From Kalmanozyma brasiliensis GHG001 (Eukaryota > Basidiomycota > Ustilaginomycetes > Ustilaginales), in NCBI RefSeq assembly GCF_000497045.1, contig NW_015961948.1:806001-870000 (forward strand): a DNA stretch of 64,000 bases. The letters run 5' to 3'. This document shows positions 22,572 to 32,700 of the stretch, piece by piece. Every line of letters begins with the position of its first letter. Positions within the stretch are counted from its first letter, which is position 1. A program made the translations under genes and the position numbers. The notes below the pieces were generated by a model, which made no database searches, had not been told where the DNA came from, and was given only the letters and a program-made list of their open reading frames with translations.

Positions 22572-23973
22572 TCAGACCGTGAGCGCTGCGCCAGCTTCGC
22601 CATTGCGAACGACCGCAGCGGTTGCACCAGCATCAATGCCAAGCGCGCCCTCGAGGTCGAGATGCGGGAACTCCCACTTGCCAGGCCCCGTAGGACCCAT
22701 GAGCTCCTCGCTGTACTTGAGCATCTTGATCAGCTGCGGTAGCTTGGGTTCCCGACCTTGACTCTGCGAGGCGAGGATGGCAGCGTTAAGTTCGCCAGCT
22801 GTCTTGAGTCGCTGGCTGGGAGAAAGAAGCTCGGCGACGTGTGGAGGCGCAGCGAGCGGTCCGGTTGCAGGAACACCACCAGCCTTGGGCACATCGAAGG
22901 CAAGAAGCGCCATGGTGCGCTCCAGCTCTGGTAGCAGGTCGGGGTGTTCTTCGCCGCGAGGAGCGAGCTCTTCCGAAGCGAAGGAGAGCGCTTCGTTGAC
23001 GAGACCGGCGCGAATCAGCTCGATGAGACGTTGCTGCTGGAGGTGGAAGAAGAGGAGCGGGTTGTTGTCCAGGATCTATCGGCGAGATTTGCAGTGAAAC
23101 GAAGGAGACGAAGCTGAATGTCAGAATGCGTGTCCAAGTCTTTCACAAGACGCATAGCATCAATCCTGAGCAGCAGCGGCAGCAGCACCGTCCGTTATGA
23201 ACAAGAACGACGAGCCGTCGAATGCGCGACGTCGAGTCAGAAGTGTTATGATTTGGTGTAAACAGTTATCCGCACATAGACTCCCACTGGAGCCCGTTGC
23301 TAAGCGTGGTGCATGAAAAAGTTTGTCATCATTCGAGGTGGGCGCGGATGGAGATGCTGGTGGGTGTGGCGATCCCGTCGTGTTCCACTGCGGTTCACTG
23401 CTGCTGCTGCTGCTGCTGCTATAGCTGGAGTATACACGTACCTCTGGATCAAGTTCGTTGACACGGCCAATGGCGTCGTCAATGTCGCCTCGCTGGATAG
23501 CTCCTCGGATGATCATGCGGTTCAAAATGCTGTCCGAATCGACGAACGGCTTGAGACCGCTCTCCTTGCTGAAGGAATCGGCTGCATCCTTGTAACCTTC
23601 GATGACAAGATAGTCCATGACGAGTCGGTTGAGGTCACTGCAGGTACAAGAGCGGGAGAGAGACAATGCCGATGATGGTCAGCGTTTTCGCCTCTCGATA
23701 TGATAGGGGCCAGGCTGCTCCTCCGCATGCATGTCTCCTTTCAGCTTGTTAAGGCTAGCTCGTTGGGTCAGTGGGCATAAGTAAAATGGTTTTCCTCATC
23801 AGATGTAGGAGAGATTCCCACTTTGCGTCAAGTCTCATCATCGAAAGTAGAGAGCGAGAGAGACATGCTTGCGTCGAGGGTAAGCGTTATAGGTGTCTGA
23901 CTTACTCTTTGGCGACGTTGATGGACGAGAGCTGACGTTCCCATTCCGACTTCTTGAGGGGTGCTTTGGACAT
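22572..23973 (-). CDS. GID8: GID8 / TWA1-like CTLH complex subunit, three exons
   Basis: Exons are 23973-23906, 23637-23442 and 23075-22572 (768 nt, 255 aa). Gid8 is a scaffold of the GID/CTLH E3 ubiquitin ligase, which in yeast degrades gluconeogenic enzymes. Exon 1 gives MSKAPLKKSEWERQL. Exon 2 supplies the LisH motif (LNRLVMDYLVIEGYKDAADSF) and the start of CTLH (IRGAIQRGDIDDAIGRVNELDPE). Exon 3 continues ILDNNPLLFFHLQQQRLIELI and then the CRA region (ERTMALLAFDVPK). Joined in this way the protein follows human TWA1/GID8 end to end. Intron 1 (268 nt) has GTAAGT and a CTGAC branch site. Intron 2 (366 nt) has GTACGT, ends TAG and contains a CTG tract. Retention of intron 2 would add a Ser-rich in-frame tail ending at 23160. 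The promoter is shared with MPE1. Confidence 0.92.
23398..23420 (+). repeat. (CTG)n microsatellite in GID8 intron 2
   Basis: About seven and a half uninterrupted CTG units lie inside the 366-nt intron. On the sense (minus) strand they read AGC, so unspliced RNA would encode a serine run. Confidence 0.85.
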
Positions 23974-24817
23974 GCTTGCGTTGAGGAACGGATTTGTCTA
24001 GATCGAATAAGGTAGGGACGGTCCAGCCCCGTCGGCGGGCTGCGAGAGCCGGTAGGTCGTGGCAGAGAGGACAAGCGGAGGGGCTGGCAACGGAGCTTGA
24101 ACAGCGCTGCTCTCGACGAGCGAAAATTTGGGCCTGGTCGGTTGAGCAGTCGATCTGCCGTGATGAGGGTGGTGAATCGAGATGAAGGGAGCAGATGCGA
24201 AGGTGTGATTGGCTGAAGCGCCATTTTGAACCGCATAATTTTCATTTTCGAGGGTCCTCGGCGAGAGAGAACGAGCCTCACGGAACAGTCACGAGTGGAG
24301 AGGCTGATTCCCATCCGGCCGAAAGTCGATCACGCACAGCCAGGGTCAAGCGAGCTGCTGCTGAGTTGATTGAGAAGGCATTGTGCTCCGCCAATTGGTC
24401 TTCCCTTCCGACCACCACCCACCCTCACCATTCCGCACAAGCTCATAAGTTGAACGGCGCTCGAACATTTGCAACTTGACCATCTTCAGCCGATCGTCTC
24501 TTGGTTTCGCTGCTTGCATAGCAGCTCTGTACCCTTCCCCTCTCCCTCGTGTTGCAGAGTTGATGCTGGTGAATGATCAATTCTTTTAGTATCGTCCCCC
24601 TTGATTGATGTTCCTTGGTGCCGGTGTCCTTGAAGCTCACTTCCTCTCACAGCGATAGCAATCCTGCGAAGCTTTGCTTCGACCTCGCTCTAGCACGACT
24701 GCCGCTCGCGCTGCCCTCGGCGACTTTGAGTCGACACACTGCGCCCTTGCATAGGTTCAACCGGCTTGTTCTCATTTCCTTCCCTACGTCTGCTAAGCAG
24801 CACGAAGCATAGGCATC
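23974..24817. other. Divergent intergenic region, GID8 / MPE1
   Basis: 844 bases serving two divergent genes. GAAAATTT at 24122-24129 and AATTTTCATTTTCG at about 24238-24251 resemble the AAAATTTC motif seen upstream of MRT4, RIX1 and DBP2. I see no credible additional gene. Confidence 0.6.
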
Positions 24818-26659
24818 ATGGCGTCCGCATCCGTCTACTACAAGTTCAAGTCACAAAAGGAGCCCTCGCGCATCACCTTTGACGGCACGGGCATCTCGGT
24901 ATGGGATCTCAAGCGCGAGATCATCCTTCAAAACAAGATGGGTCGAGGCACCGACTTTGATCTGGGCGTCTACAACGCCGACACGAACGACGAATACAAG
25001 GACGACAATTCTCTCGTTCCAAGATCCACACAAGTCATTGTGCGACGCTTGCCTCCATCGAAACCCGGCCGCGGCACTGCTCAGAACTACGTCGCTGATG
25101 TCAATGGAGCTGCGGACAACACAGGCGCGAGCCGATTCTCTGGCACAGCCAATGCAGGAGGCGTCAAGCCGACCGATGCTCGCTCGCAGATGTATCGCGG
25201 GCCCATGACAATGCGATTCGACGGTGGCAAGGATCCATCGGCGCAGCCATCTGGCAGTACTTCGGGTGGTCCAGGGCCAGGCGGCCCTTCCTCTGGAGCT
25301 ACGGGAGATGAGGCTGATCGTATCGCTGCCATGTTTCAGGCCACCACAGAACAATGGGACGAGACGCAGGAGCGCATGTCGCACGCCACCTACCGCGACC
25401 GCAGCGGGCAAGCTCGTCGAGGTGGCCCACCACGGCCTATGACGACTCAACGTCCTCAGCACGTCCCCGATCGTCCACCACCCATCGGCTACGTCTGCTT
25501 CCGATGTGGAAAGCCAGGGCACTGGATCCAAGATTGTCCCACCAACGATGACAAAGATTTCGACAATCGACCTCGTTTCAAGCGCACCACCGGTATTCCC
25601 AAATCCATGCTCAAGACGGTCGAGCAGCCGACCGACGAAGATCAGCGCGCAGGAGTCATGCTCACCGCCGACGGAACCTATGTGGTCGCCCGCGTCGATC
25701 AAGAGTCGTGGCGAAAGAACCGCGTTCGAACCAAGCCTCTCACCCAATCTGACGTCTATCAATCCGCACCCACCGACACCTCACTGGCCTGTCCGCTTTG
25801 CTCCAAGCTGCTTCGTGACGCCGTGATCACGCCCTGCTGCAAGACGAAATACTGCGAAGAGTGCATCCAGACCCACTTGCTGGAGCACGAATTCATCTGC
25901 GCCGAGTGCGACAAGCGCGTCGCCGATCTCGAACAGCTCAAAGCTGACGACGAGACGCGCAGGAAGGTCAAGGAGTATGTCAAAGAGACGATCGAGCAGA
26001 GCGAGAAGGAGATCGAAGACCAGAGCAAGAACGGCGAACAGGGCGACTCGAACGACAAAGAAGGCTCGCCAATGTCAGGACGTCAGCGCACGCTCAGTCC
26101 AGGCGCATCGCGCAACGATCAGGACGAACAGACGCACAAGACCAACCCGCAGGGCGAGAACAGTCTTTTGTATGGAGAAGGCAACGGGAGCAACAATGGC
26201 CAGGCAGGCAATGCCGGCCAGGCAGGAGGGATGGTGTTCAACCCGCAAATGGTGCAGCAGATCATGATGATGCTTCAAAACCCGCAGCTGCCACCTCCGA
26301 TGCGCATGCAGCTCCAGATGCAGTTGCAGATGCAGCAGTTCGCCTTCATGCAGCAGATGCAACAGCAGGGAGGCGGAGGCGGTGGTGGGATGAACAACCC
26401 GGCGATGGCTCAGATGAACATGATGCAAGGTGGAGGAGGAGGGCCATCGTGGGGTCAGCAACAGGCTACACAAGCCACCAATCCCTTCAGTCATCGTGCT
26501 CCCCCGACGAATGAGCACTCGCCTTACATGCGCGTCCCCGTGAATCAGGCAAGGACCACAAATACGACGGGGACGAAGCGCGACCGTCCGACGGACTTCG
26601 TCGAGGTCGGCAGCAAGGGTGGCGGAAGTGATGCGAGCAAGTCGGCTCGAACGGATTAA
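24818..26659 (+). CDS. MPE1: Mpe1 / RBBP6-like polyadenylation factor (DWNN, zinc knuckle, RING)
   Basis: The protein has 613 aa, from the ATG at 24818 (MASASVYYKFKSQKEPSRI). Domains in order: a ubiquitin-like DWNN domain (about 1-80, with GISVWDLKREIILQNKMG and STQVIVRRLP), and a CCHC zinc knuckle at C227-C230-H235-C240 (CFRCGKPGHWIQDCP). A RING/U-box-like domain starts at C325 (CPLCSKLLRDAVITPCC, then YCEECIQTHLL and CAECD). Mpe1 is a subunit of the cleavage and polyadenylation factor, binds poly(A)-signal RNA, and helps regulate 3' end cleavage. The tail (from about 470) is Met/Gln-rich (QMMQ and MQLQMQ runs) with Gly stretches and a basic end. It is a single exon. Confidence 0.93.
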   Translation: MASASVYYKFKSQKEPSRITFDGTGISVWDLKREIILQNKMGRGTDFDLGVYNADTNDEYKDDNSLVPRSTQVIVRRLPPSKPGRGTAQNYVADVNGAADNTGASRFSGTANAGGVKPTDARSQMYRGPMTMRFDGGKDPSAQPSGSTSGGPGPGGPSSGATGDEADRIAAMFQATTEQWDETQERMSHATYRDRSGQARRGGPPRPMTTQRPQHVPDRPPPIGYVCFRCGKPGHWIQDCPTNDDKDFDNRPRFKRTTGIPKSMLKTVEQPTDEDQRAGVMLTADGTYVVARVDQESWRKNRVRTKPLTQSDVYQSAPTDTSLACPLCSKLLRDAVITPCCKTKYCEECIQTHLLEHEFICAECDKRVADLEQLKADDETRRKVKEYVKETIEQSEKEIEDQSKNGEQGDSNDKEGSPMSGRQRTLSPGASRNDQDEQTHKTNPQGENSLLYGEGNGSNNGQAGNAGQAGGMVFNPQMVQQIMMMLQNPQLPPPMRMQLQMQLQMQQFAFMQQMQQQGGGGGGGMNNPAMAQMNMMQGGGGGPSWGQQQATQATNPFSHRAPPTNEHSPYMRVPVNQARTTNTTGTKRDRPTDFVEVGSKGGGSDASKSARTD

Positions 26660-26886
26660 AGACAATCAGATTTGTACTTTGCAACACCAATCGAGTCATT
26701 CCTTTGGACGATGTAGCATGCAGTAAATTGTACGAGTACAAGTGAGCAAAGCTGAAGGTGCGTGTGTAGGTCACACCGGAGCCCTGGGATATGATTAACA
26801 TGCCGATGATAAAAAAGAATAGGAAATCCAGCTGTAAAATGTGTACACAAAACAGGCAGGAAAATGTAGCATGGCATCGTCCTCGT

Positions 26887-29085
26887 CTACGGACCTGGGG
26901 TGGTGCCCAACCACTTGACCCGGCTCGCAAACCTGCGAATCTCGGAAAAGTACTGATTGCCCACCTCCTCGCCTCTGCCCGCTGCAATCTTGAGAATGGC
27001 CTCGTTGACGCCTCTGGCGCCCAAGATGTCGACATGATCACCGGTTGACTCGCCGCCTCTGAGATCCATTGCTTCCGGCTCGTGCTTGAGTTCGTGGGTT
27101 ACCACGCTGATGTTGGCCGGATTCCAATGCGGATGCTTCCATCCTTCGGCACACATGGCGCCCAGACTGAGCAACGAGACGGTTCCGTCGCCATCGCCCA
27201 TCTTGCATCCCGCGCGCACCTTTGGCAGAGCATCCTCCTTCTGCACAACGTGGTCGATCCAGCTGAGACGTGCGGTGGGGAAGTCGAGCGGTGGGGTCCG
27301 CGAGACGTCCGAGTGGTTCTGACCAAAGATGCCCGGTTCGTCCATCTGTTCGCCTATCGAGGCTTCCGTGACATACTCCCCCTGCTGATACCAGTAGGAT
27401 CGCTCGGTAGGCTTACCGACACCGTAGATGCAGTACAGCTTCATACTCGGTGCGTGGGGCAGCGTCGCCTCGAGCGGGTTGCTCCACTTGGTGTGATCCG
27501 CATCGTTCCTCGCCAGGCTGTCCGCATCGCGTTCGATGCCGTGCGAGTAGTTGGTGGCGAGCATCTTCTGGAACGAGCTGGGCGCGTGCTGGAGCATCCA
27601 GTTGTGCGCCTCGGTGGCAGTGAGGTTGGTGCGGACGGTCTCTTCGTTGAGGTCGTGCTGGTCGGCAGAGGGTTGGCGGAAGGAGTAGATGTGACCGTGA
27701 GTGTCTTCAGCGCCATGCTCGTCGTCCGGTGCCCAGGTGGAGTTGCCCCAGATATCCTCGCCGCCCTTGATGAGCATGCTCGCGCCACCCGCCCAGGTGC
27801 GGAAGAGCTTCGCCCGCTCACGACGGCTGAAGAACTTCTCCAACAGGTAAGCTGCGGCAGGAGGCACTTCGACCGTGTCCCGCATCTCACCGGACAGCAT
27901 CACCGCCATCGCCTTGGGCACGCCCAAAAAGGTCCCTGCAATCGAACTGAACGCCTCAATGTGATCCTCCACCCAATTTGGTCCTCCATTGCCGTAAAAC
28001 TCGCCTTCCGCTTCCGCCCACTTCATAAAGTAGAAGAACACCGAGCTGCCCATCGAATGCGCCACGATGACCGTCTTCTTACCAAACAGCGCCTTGTTCT
28101 GCTCGATCTTGAGCTTCAACCGCGTAAAAAAGCGATCGCGCACTTCGAGGTTGTAGTAGCTCAGCCTCCAGTCGTAGCTGGCGAGGAAGAGGTTATTGGT
28201 GTCGTAGCCAAGTACGGCGAGGTTCTCGATGACTTTGCTCCAGATCCAGTAGCCGGCGGCGAAGAAGCTGGCGGCATCGAGACCTTCTGCTGCACGAACG
28301 CGGATGCCTGGTGGATCGAGCCCTGTATCTGGATCCAAGGAGAGGTGTCGTACCCACATCTCCTTTTGCAGAACAATGGTGCGCATCATGGTGGTGGTGC
28401 CCCAGAGACGTTTTCGGAAGTAGCCGGCTGAGCTCCTGTCGGTGGTCCAGCTCTCGAGCCCTGTACTGACGATGCCTGGGATGAGGATGACGGGATGGTC
28501 GGCCGAATACCCGCTGTCGCTGAGATCACGCCCGACGCCAAAGTCCTTGTTCTTGAACCACCCTCTGGAGCGACTGAAGATGTTCTCGCCCATATCTGCG
28601 AACTCCTTGGGGATGCCAATGTCGATCGAGGGGAAATCGAGGCCGTCTATAGACTCGTCAACGATGGAGCGCAGGCTGGCCATGTGTTGGGCCATCTGCA
28701 AGTTCCTTGAGGCCAAAAAAGCGATCACTGCACCGAGCGCGGCGCCGAAAACGAAGAAGAGGCGTCGATAGCGCATAAGCCCGCGCTTGATGGGCTCTTC
28801 CACGGCTTCATGACGCAGGAAGGGGATCTCGGAAAGGTCGAGCTCGTGCCATGGCGTTCCTGGTGCTGTGACGCTGTAGCTCGTTTGACCTTTGAGAGAC
28901 GGTCGTTTTGATCGTTGCAGGATGATCTGCTGTGGTGGGGTAGAGCGACCATTCTTGCTATCTGAGGATGAGGACGACGCTTGTCCACCGTTGGAACGCT
29001 GATTGAGTTGATGCGCGCTGGAGTTGCCGTTCTGGTTGGGATCGTTGGAGCCGCCGCCGCCCTTTTTGTGTTTACGGTTGTTCAT
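26887..29085 (-). CDS. LRO1: Phospholipid:diacylglycerol acyltransferase (PDAT, Lro1)
   Basis: This 732-aa ER enzyme makes triacylglycerol by moving an acyl chain from phospholipid to diacylglycerol. It begins MNNRKHKKGGGG with a basic, Ser-rich cytosolic tail, followed by a membrane anchor at about 109-126 (LFFVFGAALGAVIAFLA). The lumenal LCAT-type hydrolase fold opens with HPVILIPGIVSTGLESW near residue 197. The nucleophile is Ser344 in VIVAHSMGSSVF. The SIAGTFLGVPKAM block, the GDGTVSLLSLGAMC segment with the expected Asp, and a later His (VTHELKHEPEAMDLRGG, then DHVDILG) supply the other triad candidates. Length and order match fungal Lro1. It is a single exon. TAO3 is divergent upstream and MPE1 convergent downstream. 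Confidence 0.94.
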   Translation of the reverse strand: MNNRKHKKGGGGSNDPNQNGNSSAHQLNQRSNGGQASSSSSDSKNGRSTPPQQIILQRSKRPSLKGQTSYSVTAPGTPWHELDLSEIPFLRHEAVEEPIKRGLMRYRRLFFVFGAALGAVIAFLASRNLQMAQHMASLRSIVDESIDGLDFPSIDIGIPKEFADMGENIFSRSRGWFKNKDFGVGRDLSDSGYSADHPVILIPGIVSTGLESWTTDRSSAGYFRKRLWGTTTMMRTIVLQKEMWVRHLSLDPDTGLDPPGIRVRAAEGLDAASFFAAGYWIWSKVIENLAVLGYDTNNLFLASYDWRLSYYNLEVRDRFFTRLKLKIEQNKALFGKKTVIVAHSMGSSVFFYFMKWAEAEGEFYGNGGPNWVEDHIEAFSSIAGTFLGVPKAMAVMLSGEMRDTVEVPPAAAYLLEKFFSRRERAKLFRTWAGGASMLIKGGEDIWGNSTWAPDDEHGAEDTHGHIYSFRQPSADQHDLNEETVRTNLTATEAHNWMLQHAPSSFQKMLATNYSHGIERDADSLARNDADHTKWSNPLEATLPHAPSMKLYCIYGVGKPTERSYWYQQGEYVTEASIGEQMDEPGIFGQNHSDVSRTPPLDFPTARLSWIDHVVQKEDALPKVRAGCKMGDGDGTVSLLSLGAMCAEGWKHPHWNPANISVVTHELKHEPEAMDLRGGESTGDHVDILGARGVNEAILKIAAGRGEEVGNQYFSEIRRFASRVKWLGTTPGP

Positions 29086-29757
29086 CTTGACGCCGATAAA
29101 TCCAGCGACGTAGTTCTATCTACGGAAGCAGTGGTGGTGTGGATGGAGGAAGCGGCCTCGTGTGGATCTCGGGCCGTTCGGTCAGATGTTCCGCAGAGGT
29201 GGAGGCTTGAGGAAGATTTATTTTTGACCCAGCTTGGCTTTCAGCGAGCGAGATCTTCGGACACATGATTTTGATGCCAAAGCCAGGCTGGGAGAGACCC
29301 TTGTGTACCGCTCCGCTGAGTTGCCCTCTGTCATCTGCCATGACCCTGTGACCCTGTGATTTGCAGAGTCTCGAGTCGTGTCGCGTGAAGCAGACCGAAA
29401 AGACCGGCGGCGGACTTTTGGCTGGTGACTGTTAGAGTGCCATCTACTGAAACGAATGATTAATTTACAAGCAGCCCTGGACTCGGCCAGGGTCCAGATG
29501 AAACACACACAGGCGCTGGCAGGCGGCCAAGTCGAGCTGAGCTGCCATCGAATAGAGACCGGCGGTGGACGCGCTCCAACTTCCTTCTTGCATACTAACG
29601 GAGGCTCGACCATCACCTCGCCTGCAGCGCAACATCGACGCTGTCATCAACACCATCAGAAGGATGCGCTCGTAACAGTCTCCTTCCAGGTCTTTCTCCC
29701 TCTTTCTCTGCACAGACGTCCGCTGGTCGCGACGCTGCAAAAGCATCGATCGACACG
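29086..29757. other. Divergent intergenic region, LRO1 / TAO3
   Basis: 672 bases shared by the two promoters. A short tandem repeat of TGACCCTG lies at about 29341-29356. Nothing else stands out. Confidence 0.6.
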
Positions 29758-32700
29758 ATGCAGGTCGTCATTCCTGATCTCGACGATAAACAGGTCTTCG
29801 CGCCCGCACGTCGGGTCCAGTCTCCCTCTGCTTCCGTGGGAACGAGACCATCCATCGAGGACAATGCGCCCTCCTCGAGTCGACAGCTACAGAACATCAC
29901 CACCGCCAACGCGCCGGGGCCTTCCAACTGGGCAGACCAACCATCCTCGCTGCACTCACCCGCTTCTCACACACGCAATCTTCCCCTCCAGTCGTCCGCG
30001 CAGTCGCCTATATACCCCAATGCTCCTTCGGGACCTTTCCGGGGTGCTGCGCTCGGTTCGCATGGCAGGTCAGGAAGCGCAACCAGCGAATCGTCCGCGG
30101 GTGGATTCGGCGGTCTTGGATTCCGCATGCCTCCCTCGTCCTCGTCGCTGCGAGGAGATCGCGAAATGGAATCATCCAGCAGTTCTTCCAACTTGAATCC
30201 TGCCTTTGGAGGAGCGATTGTGGCCAGCAGCAGCTCGTCTTCTGGGTTCAGCTTTCCCACGAAGCGTCCCTCATTCACATCACTGCGCTCACAGATGCGC
30301 GCTCACCATCTAGAAGCGGACCCACTCCCACAGCACCATTGGCCCACCACTCCGACTGCTCCAAACGCACCAGCACGTCTCGATATTCCTGCTCCAGACT
30401 TGAACGATGGTGATCTTACCGCAGGCTATCGCTCAGGCCTCTCCACACCGCGTCCACCGCCACTACCGTCTGCCACCAGCTTCCAGTTCCATCAGCAGGA
30501 TCTTCCATCGCCTGGCTTTCACTCCCCACCAGAGCGGTCTACACCCCTTGGTCCAATGCGAGATCGCAGCGACAGCTTCACGTCGTCCCCTTCTCGCCAC
30601 ACAGCCCACAGTACCTCGGCCTCACGGTCTTCGCGCTTTCACCATGCCCCTACACTCTCCTACCATTCCGACTCGCAGTACTCTGTCGGCGGCTTCAGTA
30701 GTTCTGGTGGCAGCGCTGCGTACCCACATTCGAGCTCCGTCATCAGCGACTTGCCTCCCGTTCCTCCGCTTCCTCATGCGGCTGACAGCATATACGCAGA
30801 CATGCCCGTCACCCCTGGCGGCCATACCAACAACGCTGCCTTTCAGCTTCCGCGCGCCATGGCCAGCACCACGTCCTTCGACCATTCTGAATTCAACAGC
30901 AGTCCACTCAAGCCCAGCACGCGGCAGCTACGCGAGGAGCCTACACAGTCGAGACCTTTGCGTCCCTTCGACGAAAACGAGGAAGGCTCGAGTGGAGATC
31001 ATGCTCCCTGGACCACAACACAGCGATCCCGCCGCAAGCCGCCACCCCCGCTCAACAATCGCGGCGAAAGCCCTGCTGCGAGTCGATCGAACGCACTCGC
31101 CATCAGTCTTGGTAACGAAGGTCTTGGTCAGCTTCCGCCGGGCATCGGTGCTGCTGATCCTCAGGCTCCTGTCGACTATGCGCTCAACATTCTCATGACT
31201 AGATTCGTCAATCTCGCCAACGCCAAGGTCAAACGCGCGCTCGAAACGTCCCACGACCACGATCCACAACTGCTCAGTGCCCTGCGTCCACAAGATGATG
31301 CTCTCTTCGACTCGGTCTGCGACTCGCTCGCACACATCTCCCGCAAAGGTGCTGCCTCTGTCATCCGCAGTCTCTTTCGCTGGAGGTCGATCACGGTGGA
31401 CACCGACATCGACACCGACCTCGTTCGCCGTCATTTGACTGCGGCTGCCCCGGCCTTAGCTGCCTCTTCGATGGTAGGGACGCGCGACATTGCTGCCTAC
31501 CTCGCCCGACGAAAGGAGCTCTTTGCCATCTTCCTCACTACCAAAGCGCTAATAGTCATCACGAAGGTCTTGGCTCGCGATTCTCTCGGTGAAGCACAGG
31601 CTGCCGACTTCGAGCAGCAGACCTTCACCATGCTTCTCACGTGCACTGGCGCCAAGGACAAGGACCGTACGCTTCCACGCTCCATAACCCACATCCGCGA
31701 CGCTTGCTTCGAGAGCGTCTCCTATCTCATCGGCGAGATCTCGCGCGTGCGCTTCGTCACCATCAGCGATCGTTTCGTCGAGATTCTGGAGCAATCGACA
31801 AAGGCTCCCACAGGCAAGACCGTCGAGGACCTGCTCGTTGCTGCAATTCAGAGTCTGCGCCACTTAAAGATCACGATCTATCCTATGGAGCTCTTCGAGG
31901 AGGGCGCCGACTTCATCGACGTTCTGGCTCGTCATTATGCGCATTGCCACGGCTTCCGCGTCAAGTCGAGCTTCGCCGAAGCGTTTGCACATCTCATGCT
32001 GCCTGTTGCGCAGACTGCCTCGGCCGAAGTCAATCACCCGACCTGGACCAAAGCCATCGACACCATTTGGCCTCGTATGACCGCCATGACTGCCAAGCCG
32101 CGGTATTGGAGTGTCGCCTATCCGCTCCATGTGACGTTGCTCGCGGTCTCGCCCGAAGAGAAGCTCGCTTCCAATTGGTTTGCTTGCGTTGAGGCAGGCG
32201 TGGCTAAACTCAAGGATCGCGTCCACCGTACCGTCGTTCTCAACGCAGCTGTGCGATTGCTCTGGGCGTACGCCTTCCGCTGCCACGAGAGTCACACCAA
32301 CACCCACAAGAAGCTCGAGGCGTTCTTTCGCATCTGGTTCCCTTCGAGCCGACGCACCATCAATCCTGCAGACACTTCGCCCGACCCTTTCATCATGATG
32401 GTCCACTACGCGCTGTATCGTCATTTCGATTTCGGACGAGAGCTCCTCCTCAATTTCCTCTGCCACTCGGCGCTCGGTGGGAACACTCTGTCGCTACAGT
32501 CAGATGTGTTGACGGGCCAGCGAATGACCATCGCCATTCGAGCTGTTCTGCTGACGCTAGACTCCCATGTCAAGGGCCAATCGCCTCCCTTCCCGTCCAC
32601 CGCCGACTTCAATCGTTTCGACTTCGACACGCTTCCGGAGGGCTGCGGCGACCAACTACCGGAAGGCTTCAAGTTTCCCAAGACCGAGATCGGCGAGGCA

